From the NCBI RefSeq assembly GCF_014692525.1, contig NZ_JACNYL010000002.1, positions 682,001 to 746,000 on the forward strand: a stretch of 64,000 nt of DNA, in the 5' to 3' direction. Both the position numbers and the translations under genes were made by a program. The notes beneath the pieces were generated by a model that saw only the letters and a list, made by a program, of their open reading frames with translations, was not told where the DNA came from and ran no database searches. Each line of letters begins with the position of its first letter. Position 1 is the stretch's first letter. Positions 9,387 to 17,800 of this stretch are shown here, in pieces. This DNA comes from Sphingobacterium chuzhouense. GTDB lineage: Bacteria; Bacteroidota; Bacteroidia; Sphingobacteriales; Sphingobacteriaceae.

Positions 9387-9553
9387 CCGCAATTAAATGT
9401 AACAGGTCCCATGTATTATTAAACTTCGATTACACATGATTTGAGCAATTGATCATGACCTAGATGGCTTTCGCAAAATGGTCTACATCTTGTTTTCGCT
9501 CGTGATATTGAAGCGTTAAGTTTAAAATAGTGACAACCCGAATTTAATTGCGG
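9387..9553 (-). ncRNA. ssrS: Probable 6S RNA
   Basis: The zapA-rny gap holds a 167-nt segment whose ends pair perfectly over 12 bp (9387-9398 with 9542-9553, CCGCAATTAAAT and its complement). On the minus strand the closing stem is followed directly by nine U residues, giving a built-in terminator. Inside, further short arms face each other (AAACUU/AAGUUU, GAGC/GCUC, AGAUG/CAUCU), giving a long rod interrupted by loops, as 6S RNA forms to mimic an open promoter for RNA polymerase. Length and position next to zapA, its neighbour in proteobacteria too, support the call. Another structured RNA is the alternative. Confidence 0.65.
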
Positions 9554-9597
9554 CAAATTCGTCGTTATAAAGCTCTAAAATAAAGAACGATATATTT

Positions 9598-9888
9598 TTA
9601 TTTTCTAAAGAAATCCGTTAATATAGCATCCAATTCGTGAACCTTCTCTTCCAATCCGTCCTCATGTTGTTGTGCGTTGCGCTCTGCTTTAATCATTCCT
9701 GTAGCGTACTGCAAGACACACATAGACAACAAGTCTTGTTTATCACGAACTGCATAATTTTCCTGCAATTCCTTTATTTTTTCATTAATTAATTTCGCAG
9801 CGTATCTAATCACTTCCTCCTCTGCTGTATCTACCCTTAACGGATAAACACGGTCTGCGATATTTATTTTTATGGAAATTTCTCCCAT
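9598..9888 (-). CDS. zapA: Cell division protein ZapA
   Basis: A 96-aa cytosolic protein that cross-links FtsZ protofilaments at the division ring. It shows the typical ZapA start (ISIKINIADRVYPLRVDTAEEEVIRYAAKLINEKI), then the long C-terminal coiled-coil helix (about 55-96). Length matches the family. It follows the small coiled-coil gene by 49 bp and precedes the 6S-like RNA. Confidence 0.92.
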   Translation of the reverse strand: MGEISIKINIADRVYPLRVDTAEEEVIRYAAKLINEKIKELQENYAVRDKQDLLSMCVLQYATGMIKAERNAQQHEDGLEEKVHELDAILTDFFRK

Positions 9889-9937
9889 GTTTTTTGAGCT
9901 TAAATAACGTAACAGGCTTCTATATTTACTCTACTTC

Positions 9938-10246
9938 CTACTTCAATAAGCCTATACATCTGTCTATTTCTCGCACAAAATCGTTAATTTTTTGCTTTGT
10001 GTCAAGTATTTTTTCATTTATAGCGTCTTTATCTACCTCCGAGTCGTCCAATGTTTTTGCAACTGCCAAAGCCTTAACCTTTTCCTCCAGCTGATGTACT
10101 TTATCTGTACTTGTCTGAAACGCTACTTGTAAAGATTGTACTTCGAGCTTTAACAAATCATTTTCTTCCTGTAAGGCCTCGCACAACTGAATAAGATTCT
10201 TCGTCTTCTCGACGATAACATTCATTTGTGTAGATAATCCAGCCAT
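9938..10246 (-). CDS. Small coiled-coil protein between pheT and zapA
   Basis: A 102-aa protein, almost entirely helical, with heptad-patterned leucines (LCEALQEENDLLKLEVQSLQ) and a charged C-terminal half. No enzymatic motif is present. The ORF can be extended to a TTG at 10261, but the ATG at 10244-10246 (MAGLSTQMNV) is the more likely start. It lies 35 bp after pheT and 49 bp before zapA, so all three are probably one transcript. Pairing with zapA suggests a division-related role, perhaps ZapB-like; that is inference from position and shape only. Confidence 0.75.
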   Translation of the reverse strand: MAGLSTQMNVIVEKTKNLIQLCEALQEENDLLKLEVQSLQVAFQTSTDKVHQLEEKVKALAVAKTLDDSEVDKDAINEKILDTKQKINDFVREIDRCIGLLK

Positions 10247-10281
10247 ATAATCTTTTCGCAATTAATCGTTAAACGTGTCCA

Positions 10282-12675
10282 TTAGCGCACTACCGCACCA
10301 ATCTCTTGTTCAAAGTTAAGCATTAATTTTTTAATTATGGCGTCAATTTGTTTGTCATTTAACGTTTTTTCTTCGTCCTGCAACGTAAAACTTAAAGCAT
10401 AAGATTTCTTTCCTTCCGGAAGCCCTGAACCTTTGTAGACATCAAAAATATCAACCTCTTTTAGCAATTTACGTTCGGTTTTCGCGGCTATTCTGGTAAG
10501 TTCTTCAAAGGTCACCGCATCATCCATCAACAGCGATAAATCCCGTCGCACCGCAGGAAATTTAGACACCTCTTTATATTTGATCGTGTTCTTACGGATT
10601 ACCTTCATGACTAGGTCCCAATCAAATTGAGCAAAGTAAACCTTTCCATCCACATCGGCTTTTTTTAGATTACCAGCGGAGACAGCACCCAACGTCACCA
10701 GAACCTTCTGCCCTTTCTTATAATCCAATCCGTAATCAAAATACTTTCCATCCGTTTCCTGTAGCTGCACTCCTTGGATATTCAAACGTTTGACTATAGC
10801 ATCAACAGCAGCTTTCAGATGATAAAAATTCGTCTTTTTACTTTTTAAACTCCACTGTTCCGCTAGTTGATCGCCGGCTACACACAACGATAGATTCTGT
10901 CGCTCGCGATATCCCTCGTCCGTTTTGAAATACGTTTTACCATACTCAAAATACTTAGCGTTCGGGCTTTTGCGCTTTTGATTGTAGGCTACGGTTGTCA
11001 AGGCTGAAAACAGTAAATTCTGACGCATCGTATCCAAATCCGAGCTCAATGGGTTTACCAAACGAACAGCTGTTTGTTCGTCCTCCACAAACGATAATTT
11101 CGTTAGGGAGTTGTTCAATATTTCGCGGTAGCCATTGCCTATCAATAAATCGGCAACTTGATTCAATACAACTTCCTTGTCTGGTTTCTCGGTTGTGTTT
11201 AAAGAAGATTTAATCTGTGGCTTTAATTCAATATTGTTATAACCGTAGATACGTAACACCTCCTCGATGATGTCTACCTCGCGCGTAACATCCACTTTGT
11301 AAGCAGGTACGCTTACGGTAATTTCCTCACCACTCTCTTCCGAAATACCGATTCCCAGTGCTTCGATAATAGCTTTAATCTCGGTATTTGGTATTTCCTT
11401 CCCGATCAATTGTCGTACCCGACGATAATCAACAGGGAATATAAATGGCGAAACCGGAGCCGGATAGCTGTCTGTTACAGCCGAAACGACCTGACCACCG
11501 GCAATTTCTTGAATCATCAGTGCCGCTTTTTGTAACGCATATACGGGCATATTAGGATCTGTACCGCGCTCAAAACGGAACGAAGAGTCTGTTTTTAATC
11601 CATGACGTTTCGACGTTTTACGTACCGATACCGCATCAAAGTAAGCAGATTCCAAGAAAATACGTGTTGTTGTTTCGTTAACACCGGAATACTCGCCTCC
11701 AAAAACTCCGGCGATACACATCGGCTTTTCTGCGTCTGCAATCACTAAATCTTCCGAAGAAAGCTTTCTTTCTATACCATCCAATGTCTTGAAAGGTTCA
11801 TTTTCATTAGCATAACGTACTACTACCTTATTTTCTGCAATCCTCGCAGCATCAAATGCATGCAATGGTTGCCCTAAATCGTGCAATATATAGTTTGTAA
11901 TATCTACGATATTATTGATCGGACGCACGCCGATGACATTCAATTTTTCTTTCAGCCAGTCGGGTGACTCTCCTACGGTGATATCGGAAATAGTCACGCC
12001 AGCATAACGAGGGGCTGCCGTAGGTGCTTTTACCTCTACCTGTACACCTGCGTCTTTTCCTTCTTGAAAAGCGGAAACATCAGCTAGTGTATAAGGTTTA
12101 CGGAAATATGCAGCCAAATCACGGGCAACGCCTAGATGAGACGCAGCATCTGCACGGTTCGGCGTTAAACCGATTTCATATCGAAAATCATCTTGTACAT
12201 TAAAATAATCCTTCACGCGAGAACCTACCACTGCATCAGCGCTCAGCTCTACAATTCCGGCATGTGAAGTTCCTAAACCGATCTCGTCCTCACCGCATAG
12301 CATCCCTTCAGAAACTTCTCCCCTAATCTTCGATTTCGTAATTTTAAACGGCTCTCCATTCGTGGGGTAGCAATAAGTTCCGACAGTGGCCACAATCACC
12401 TTTAGTCCTTCCCGTACATTGGGTGCGCCGCAAACGATATGCAACAACTCCGAGCCACCAATGTCTACTGTTGTGACCTTCAATTTATCCGCATTGGGAT
12501 GCTGCCCGCACGTTTTCACCTCTCCTACAACCAACCCTTCTAGACCACCCGGGATGCTCTGCACCGTCTCTAATAACTCTACTTCCAGTCCGATATCCGT
12601 CAAAATCAAGGATAGCTCTTCCGGTGTTTTATCTATGTTTATGTAGTTCTTAAGCCAATTATAGGAAATATTCAT
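10282..12675 (-). CDS. pheT: Phenylalanine--tRNA ligase beta subunit
   Basis: A 797-aa subunit of the cytosolic heterotetramer that charges tRNA-Phe. In order it shows an EMAP-like tRNA-binding domain (about 39-150, with HPNADKLKVTTVDIG), the B3/B4 editing domain (RPINNIVDITNYILHDLGQPLHAFD split across about 250-275), the B5 domain, the catalytic-like core (about 480-690) and a C-terminal FDX-ACB domain (KFPAVRRDLSLLMDDAVTFE). Length is normal. pheS is not in the window, as is common in Bacteroidota. A -7 box just upstream gives a leader of about 16 nt. Confidence 0.97.
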   Translation of the reverse strand: MNISYNWLKNYINIDKTPEELSLILTDIGLEVELLETVQSIPGGLEGLVVGEVKTCGQHPNADKLKVTTVDIGGSELLHIVCGAPNVREGLKVIVATVGTYCYPTNGEPFKITKSKIRGEVSEGMLCGEDEIGLGTSHAGIVELSADAVVGSRVKDYFNVQDDFRYEIGLTPNRADAASHLGVARDLAAYFRKPYTLADVSAFQEGKDAGVQVEVKAPTAAPRYAGVTISDITVGESPDWLKEKLNVIGVRPINNIVDITNYILHDLGQPLHAFDAARIAENKVVVRYANENEPFKTLDGIERKLSSEDLVIADAEKPMCIAGVFGGEYSGVNETTTRIFLESAYFDAVSVRKTSKRHGLKTDSSFRFERGTDPNMPVYALQKAALMIQEIAGGQVVSAVTDSYPAPVSPFIFPVDYRRVRQLIGKEIPNTEIKAIIEALGIGISEESGEEITVSVPAYKVDVTREVDIIEEVLRIYGYNNIELKPQIKSSLNTTEKPDKEVVLNQVADLLIGNGYREILNNSLTKLSFVEDEQTAVRLVNPLSSDLDTMRQNLLFSALTTVAYNQKRKSPNAKYFEYGKTYFKTDEGYRERQNLSLCVAGDQLAEQWSLKSKKTNFYHLKAAVDAIVKRLNIQGVQLQETDGKYFDYGLDYKKGQKVLVTLGAVSAGNLKKADVDGKVYFAQFDWDLVMKVIRKNTIKYKEVSKFPAVRRDLSLLMDDAVTFEELTRIAAKTERKLLKEVDIFDVYKGSGLPEGKKSYALSFTLQDEEKTLNDKQIDAIIKKLMLNFEQEIGAVVR

Positions 12676-12697
12676 TTTAGAATCTTTATTTTAGGCA

Positions 12698-12705
12698 CAA
12701 AGATA
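12698..12705 (-). promoter_or_regulatory. -7 promoter box of pheT
   Basis: TATCTTTG on the minus strand matches TAnnTTTG and ends 22 bp before the pheT start codon. A T-tract flanks it upstream. Confidence 0.55.
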
Positions 12706-12886
12706 GTTTTTTTGGCGTGTTCGGTAAAACGTTTTCTGTTGATGCTACCGAAAACGTTGATTTTTTTGGCTAAAATATGGAGGTTAAAAATCTCTCTTTT
12801 ATCGTTCCCCTTGCTTAAAATCGTTATTAACAGTGTGCTAATGGGTTTTTATATTTCAAAACGCCTGCATACAACAGGGATAGAAA

Positions 12887-13242
12887 GTGATGTACAATGA
12901 GTCAAAACACATACACAATGAACCAAAGCATATCACCAGTGAGTCAAAACATATACGCAATGAGTCAAAGCACATCACCAATGCGTCATAGCATATCATC
13001 TATGAGTCAAAAGACATACACAATGAACTAAAGTATATCACCTATGAACCAAAACCCATGTACAATAAACCAAAACACATACGCGATGGGCTAAAGCACA
13101 TCACCAATGCGTCATAGCATATCATCCATGAGCTATAGCATATGTACGATAAGCCAGGATATATTATCAATGGGTCATAGCCTATCGTCTATGAGACAAA
13201 GTAGCTACCAATAAGTCAAAACTTAGCACTGATATAATAAAG
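12887..13242. repeat. Degenerate 21-bp tandem array, about 17 units
   Basis: Fifteen consecutive units of exactly 21 bp run from 12887 to 13201 without an indel, followed by a 20-bp unit (13202-13221) and a decayed unit (13222-13242). Units share a CAT/CAC start and the core CAATGAGTCAAA with about 60-80% mutual identity; units 5 (12971-12991) and 11 (13097-13117) are identical, hinting at a 126-bp higher-order period. No frame stays open: the HITNESK-like frame has TAG in units 5, 11, 12 and 14, and the next frame has TAA in units 7 and 10. The rest of the 578-bp pheT-AraC gap (12706-12886) holds nothing recognisable. Confidence 0.9.
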
Positions 13243-13253
13243 CATAGTGCGCT

Positions 13254-13601
13254 TTACTTCCTCCTACGGATCAATTTCCGTTCTTCGGCGGGAGAAAGTC
13301 CGAATGCTTTTTTGTACCGGGTTGCAAAGTGCCTAGCACTGGAAAAATGTAATCTATCGGCAATCTGTTCAATGGAGAGATGCGGTCTTTTATGCAACAA
13401 TTCCCGGCCCTTATGCAGACGAAGTAAACGGATATACGCATGAAGTTTAACACCACTTCCTTCAAATGCACGGCTCAGATTTCTGGTTGAACAGCCAAGA
13501 GCAGCAGCAATACGGTGCCGATCCAGATCGGGCTCCATATAGTGTTCTAATATATACGCACACGCCCGACGATCAAGAGTATCCAGTTTTTTTTCTGACA
13601 T
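13254..13601 (-). CDS. Stand-alone AraC-type DNA-binding protein
   Basis: A 115-aa protein consisting only of the AraC/XylS double helix-turn-helix. The first HTH lies around residues 30-55 (HRIAAALGCSTRNLSRAF) and the second around 75-100 (SIEQIADRLHFSSARHFATRY followed by KKAFGLSPAEERK). There is no effector-binding domain; full-length AraC regulators have about 280 aa. It starts 32 bp after the toxin stop on the same strand, so it could be the third gene of the toxin-antitoxin transcript. A near-consensus box (TATCTTGG, 13607-13614 region) could also drive it separately. Confidence 0.85.
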   Translation of the reverse strand: MSEKKLDTLDRRACAYILEHYMEPDLDRHRIAAALGCSTRNLSRAFEGSGVKLHAYIRLLRLHKGRELLHKRPHLSIEQIADRLHFSSARHFATRYKKAFGLSPAEERKLIRRRK

Positions 13602-13633
13602 AGGAATCCAAGATAAGGATTTTCTGCAAAAAT

Positions 13634-13924
13634 TTATTTGAATAAATCGGAGTGTGTGCCTGTTCGTACAAGCTCTAGGAGTCTTATTTCTTGGTTTTCA
13701 TCCCAAATCAACAGTAAGTCCGGTTTAACATGACATTCCCAGTATCCGGTATAACTACCTTTGAGCTTATGGGCTTTATGCTTTTTTAATAATCCCGCAT
13801 GCCCGTGTTCAGCAAGAGTTGACACAACCTCTTGAAGTAAGCAGAAGTCTTTTGGGGAACGTTTTTTAAGTAGTTTAAGATCTTTCAGAAATTTTTTTGA
13901 GGTTATAAGTTTAAACGTAGACAT
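13634..13924 (-). CDS. YafQ/RelE-family mRNA interferase toxin
   Basis: A 96-aa toxin of a type II toxin-antitoxin system that would cleave mRNA on the ribosome. The fold and active site follow E. coli YafQ: H52 in HKLKGS, H65 and D69 in CHVKPD, R87 and H91 in VRTGTHSDLF match YafQ H50, H63, D67, R83 and H87, so the toxin appears catalytically intact. The antitoxin gene lies 9 bp upstream in the usual antitoxin-first order. Confidence 0.88.
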   Translation of the reverse strand: MSTFKLITSKKFLKDLKLLKKRSPKDFCLLQEVVSTLAEHGHAGLLKKHKAHKLKGSYTGYWECHVKPDLLLIWDENQEIRLLELVRTGTHSDLFK

Positions 13925-13933
13925 AACGAGAAA

Positions 13934-14134
13934 CTAGATGCTATTGAATAGTTCTTCCACGTTTTCAAATTGTTTTCCCTTTCCTTCTTTCAATTCCTTC
14001 ATAGCCGCAATCGTTTCTTTATTCGGCTCTTTCTGCTTCTTCGTTTTTACAGTGATACCTAATTCTTTTAACAACGCCTTAATCAAAGGGGCTTTTTCTT
14101 CCGGAACTTTAATTTCTAATGTTTGCATAGTCAT
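13934..14134 (-). CDS. Antitoxin partner of the YafQ-type toxin
   Basis: A 66-aa protein. Its N-terminal half (LEIKVPEEKAPLIKALLKELG) resembles a short beta strand plus helix, followed by a charged, probably disordered middle and a C-terminal FENVEELFNSI segment typical of the toxin-wrapping tail of RelB/DinJ/Phd-like antitoxins. No ribbon-helix-helix motif is certain. Either ATG (14134 or 14128) could start it. Its -7 box is about 20 bp upstream. The function is assigned mainly from position ahead of a clear toxin. Confidence 0.8.
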   Translation of the reverse strand: MTMQTLEIKVPEEKAPLIKALLKELGITVKTKKQKEPNKETIAAMKELKEGKGKQFENVEELFNSI

Positions 14135-14154
14135 ACGCTTAACTTAACCTTATA

Positions 14155-14162
14155 CAAAGATA
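14155..14162 (-). promoter_or_regulatory. -7 promoter box of the toxin-antitoxin operon
   Basis: TATCTTTG on the minus strand matches TAnnTTTG. Just downstream, the repeated GTTAA in GGTTAAGTTAAGC (14136-14148 region) lies between the predicted transcription start and the antitoxin ATG and could be an autoregulatory operator. Confidence 0.5.
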
Positions 14163-14243
14163 GCCTTTTACCTGCAAAAGTAAAAAATCTCCTAATGTGG
14201 TTCATTAACCGCTAGATTCTATATATAAAGATTTTACAGTTTG

Positions 14244-14408
14244 TTAACCTCTCCATATTTTAAACTCAATTACTTTTCCCGTTTCATCAAATTTTATCAC
14301 TAAGCTTGCTGTGTCAATACCTCGTCTTGCCGCCCCTAAGTGGTAATTAAATTTGTTATTTATTTTACTTTCCGGCTCTCCGAGCAATTCGACAGGTCTT
14401 TTTTGCAA
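14244..14408 (-). pseudogene. C-terminal remnant of a BamE/SmpA-like small lipoprotein family
   Basis: A 54-codon reading frame with no ATG, only a TTG at 14406-14408, that ends at a TAA (14244-14246). Its sequence (RPVELLGEPESK, then NYHLGAARRGIDTASLVIKFD and GKVIEFKIWRG, overlapping the usual pattern LLGxP...YxLG...LxIxFDxxGKV) resembles the C-terminal half of SmpA/OmlA-like domains. It continues in the same frame directly after the stop codon of the preceding 138-aa gene, so it looks like the tail of a gene whose front was replaced. The rest of the 14163-14243 gap shows nothing. Confidence 0.45.
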
Positions 14409-14414
14409 TGCCCT

Positions 14415-14831
14415 TTACCAATACGTTCCGGATAAAAACGTTAGTCGTATAAACGATATTACACTTTTATCGTTGAGATGAAGCAGATCATCTAGTTGCT
14501 TAACTTCCGTATCATTGACCAAGACCACAAACAGCCCGTCCTGGAAAGCCAAAAAAGCATTTTCAAGCGCTTCATTCACATAAGCCGGTGTTTTGTTTTC
14601 GATATCACCAAACCCGATCTTTCCACTTTCAGACTGTTCCTGTATTTCGCTGGGCGTGAGAAAGGAAATCAACTGAATTTCCACACGCTCTTTGTTATAA
14701 CGCTGAACCTCCTGCGTTACACACTCCTCTATTAATGCACGCAAGGTATCCGGTTTTTTAGAGACATGAAAGGGGACGGTTAGGATTTTCTTTTTTCCCA
14801 AACGTTTTAATTGCAAAACAACTTGTTCCAT
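14415..14831 (-). CDS. Unknown protein paired with the DUF4132 gene
   Basis: A 138-aa soluble-looking protein with no signal peptide or membrane segment. I do not recognise the family. It has an alpha/beta pattern: strands at KKILTVPFHVS and VEIQLISFLTP, a helical middle (YVNEALENAFLAFQDG), strands FVVLVND and SVISFIRLTFL. It begins 6 bp after the stop of the 1670-aa DUF4132 gene on the same strand, so the two are almost certainly co-translated and may act together. Confidence 0.7.
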   Translation of the reverse strand: MEQVVLQLKRLGKKKILTVPFHVSKKPDTLRALIEECVTQEVQRYNKERVEIQLISFLTPSEIQEQSESGKIGFGDIENKTPAYVNEALENAFLAFQDGLFVVLVNDTEVKQLDDLLHLNDKSVISFIRLTFLSGTYW

Positions 14832-14837
14832 GTGCTG

Positions 14838-17800
14838 CTATTTGTTGATTTGTACCAAAATGGTCGGATCCTTGATTTTATCGTCCTGTGCTAACAACCG
14901 CATTTTCGAAATGATTTCGGCTGATTTAGGATCATCATCCACAAACGGAAGAAACATGCGCCCGCGATGTTGGCTATGAACCGGAATTATCGATAGCTGC
15001 AATCCATTTTTACTGACCATACCACTTCCCAGATGTATACTATAACTACCCAACTTGCCTTTCACCAGTATATGTCTTTCTTTGATCTCCACATTATCCA
15101 GCTTGAACAGACGGGCGCTCTCTTTGGCCAATGCAGCACGCATCTGCATCGAACTGTGGCTGGCTTCAGGATCTACTTCACCCACATGGGCTACACTAAC
15201 AACCAGGTCGACATCCCGCATCGTTTCGCTAAAAATAACAGGATCGATATCCGTCAGTGGAACCACCTTGCCGTCCTTTAACGAATAAAAACAAACATAT
15301 TCCAATGAGGGAGCCTCTACCTCTGATGGAGAGAACCAATCTGCCATGGCAAATAACGTCGCCAGGTAACCTTCCTTGTGATACACTTTTTGCAAGCCCT
15401 CATCGTAGTTCACTGTCCAACCTCTCCCTCTCAGCAAGGCAACTGTTTTATTGGGTTGAATTTGATGGCCTTGATAGCGTTCCGAACGGTTACTATGTTC
15501 CCGTTCATCCGCTGTTAAAACGTATAACTCCCTAAATACCTGCTTAAATGGTTGTTGTATTTGTTCATCAAAGATATAACGTTGATACAGGTCCCACTGA
15601 ACTGCTTCGTATAAATGCGCAGGATGAGCAACCACAAAACGTTGTTCGGAATGGAGAGATTGCAAATTACCGTCTACTCCTAATAACTGGCCATCTTTCC
15701 AAAATCCCGAAATTCCAGCATGCCTATCTATCAGTACCAGTTTGCCTAACATGGCATGGACAACCGGATGCGCCATGATTTTACCCAACTCTTCTACACT
15801 AAACTCATCTCGGCGCAACATCGCATTTTCCAACGATTGGCGTGTACGTGCATATTGTTTGCGCAGGTAGTTCTTACCTTCTTTAAGTTGCTCTACGCGC
15901 TTATCTTTTTTGATCTTATCCGGAATAGTCTTTAGAACCTTGCCGTTCTTGTTGACCACGATATCAGCTTTACCCATCTCATCCATAACCAGCTCCAATA
16001 TCGTGTCTCCTATCTCTACGCTTGCATTATCCATAATCTGCTGCGTTGCTTTTCCTTCCATTGCCCACGAAAAGCGTACACTATCGTCAAATCCGGCATT
16101 CCGGGCAAGATTATCCAACCCGATCTCGACTGCACGTTTCTCACTTTCCTGACGCTGCGCACCAAATTGTTTGCTTTCCTGTAAAAAGGTTTGCAGGAGA
16201 TTATACCGCTTTAGCAAGTCGGCTTCGGGGTTAGCCTTGCTAATCGGAATCAGCCCAAGCGCCATCACATAGTCCTTATCTCTTTTTTCTATGATTTTCT
16301 TTAATGTTTCCGTAATCTTGGTTTCTCCCAATAACACCGATGAATAGAGCTTCACCCGACGATAGCCCATACCATCCGAAAGATATTTCGCCGCCTCGTG
16401 CACCAGTTTCCAGTTCGCTTTACCCAAATTACCATATACCCTTTGAAACCATTCTATATCGATAGCACCCTTTTGAAAATCGTCTTTGGGTACATTAGAA
16501 TACCTCGAAATAATGGTTTCCTTTTCGGCATTCATATAATCCGTCGTATGGGCTAAAAACCACCAAACAGCCTCTTGGAGTTTGTTTATTTTCAGGTAGT
16601 CGCCTAACCATTCCGCCCATTGTGTGGCGTAACAGGATACTTCTACCAAACGCTTTTTGTCAAACTTATTCTCCCGGAGCGTTTCAGCAAAAGTATCGTA
16701 AGTATCCTCTTCAGAAAGTGTGCTGAGTTTCAGTATCTGACTGAACGTATATTTCTTGCTAACGTTTGTACCATACGAATATCCTCGATCAAACTTATCC
16801 TTTCCCATACGTTGCAACACCTCAAAAAAGAATCGTACACCTTCTACTGTAGCAAAATTCGATATATAACGGGAAGCCTCCGTAGGTAAGTCTCCCCTTT
16901 CCAATTCAACCTGTAACAGGTTGTTTTTTAACTTTTCTGTTATCCGCGGAATGCTGATATGCTCAAATCGCTTGGTATGGTAATTCTGTCCGCCGTCCAG
17001 GAAGTAGAACAAATCATTGTCTAACAAGCCGAGAAACAACAGGTCGTCCTTATTGAGCTTACCTTGATTGAATAGAGAAAGCGTTAGTTCGGTATATGGT
17101 GTCATGAACTTGGTGGAAATTTCCGGCGCCAGTACTTTCGGTAAATGTGGGATACATTCTTTGATATGTTGAATATCCGCATTTTTTGACAACTCATTTG
17201 CCAATACAAAGTATTGCAATTGCCAAAGACGGAATTGCTGTTCTTCATCTAAAAATTCCGAATCCGGTTCATAGATACTATACGCCAGATTTAATACGAA
17301 GCTATACCAATATACTTCGTTCGAATAATAATAGCTCGACTGTTTGAAAGGTTTATTTTTTAACTCTTTCGGAAAATGGAAAATCAAATCTTCCAAGACA
17401 TCCAGTTTATAGCTTGTCCACATTTTCTTGTCCGCGTATACATCCGCAAGACAGGTCAATATGCGCGATATTTTTTCTGTACGGCTCTGGTAATAATAGG
17501 GTTCGTCTCCAAAGTTTATGCCTTTAAAGTCTGGTAGATACTGTGCTTTGAAATCCCGCAAGCCCTCGTAGTCTAGATGATTATAATAGTGATCATAACA
17601 GTATTGGATAACCGAATAAATTTCAAAGTCATTCAACCCGGTGTCATGATACCATTGTTTCCAAACTTCTGCCAACGGCAAATTATCTAAATGTGCTTCC
17701 GCTTTAGCTTCCCGTTCAAGCAAACGTAACGGACGTAAATTATTGACCAATATGGACGTTGCTGTTTCGCTCCTATATCCCTCATGCTGATATTCATAGT

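Noticed and set aside
12712-12900. 62-codon plus-strand ORF in the pheT-AraC gap
   Set aside because: No ribosome-binding site, no recognisable features, and it runs into the repeat; probably chance.
12887-13242. CRISPR-like repetitive array
   Set aside because: Units are contiguous 21-bp repeats without spacers, sequence is degenerate, and no cas gene is nearby.
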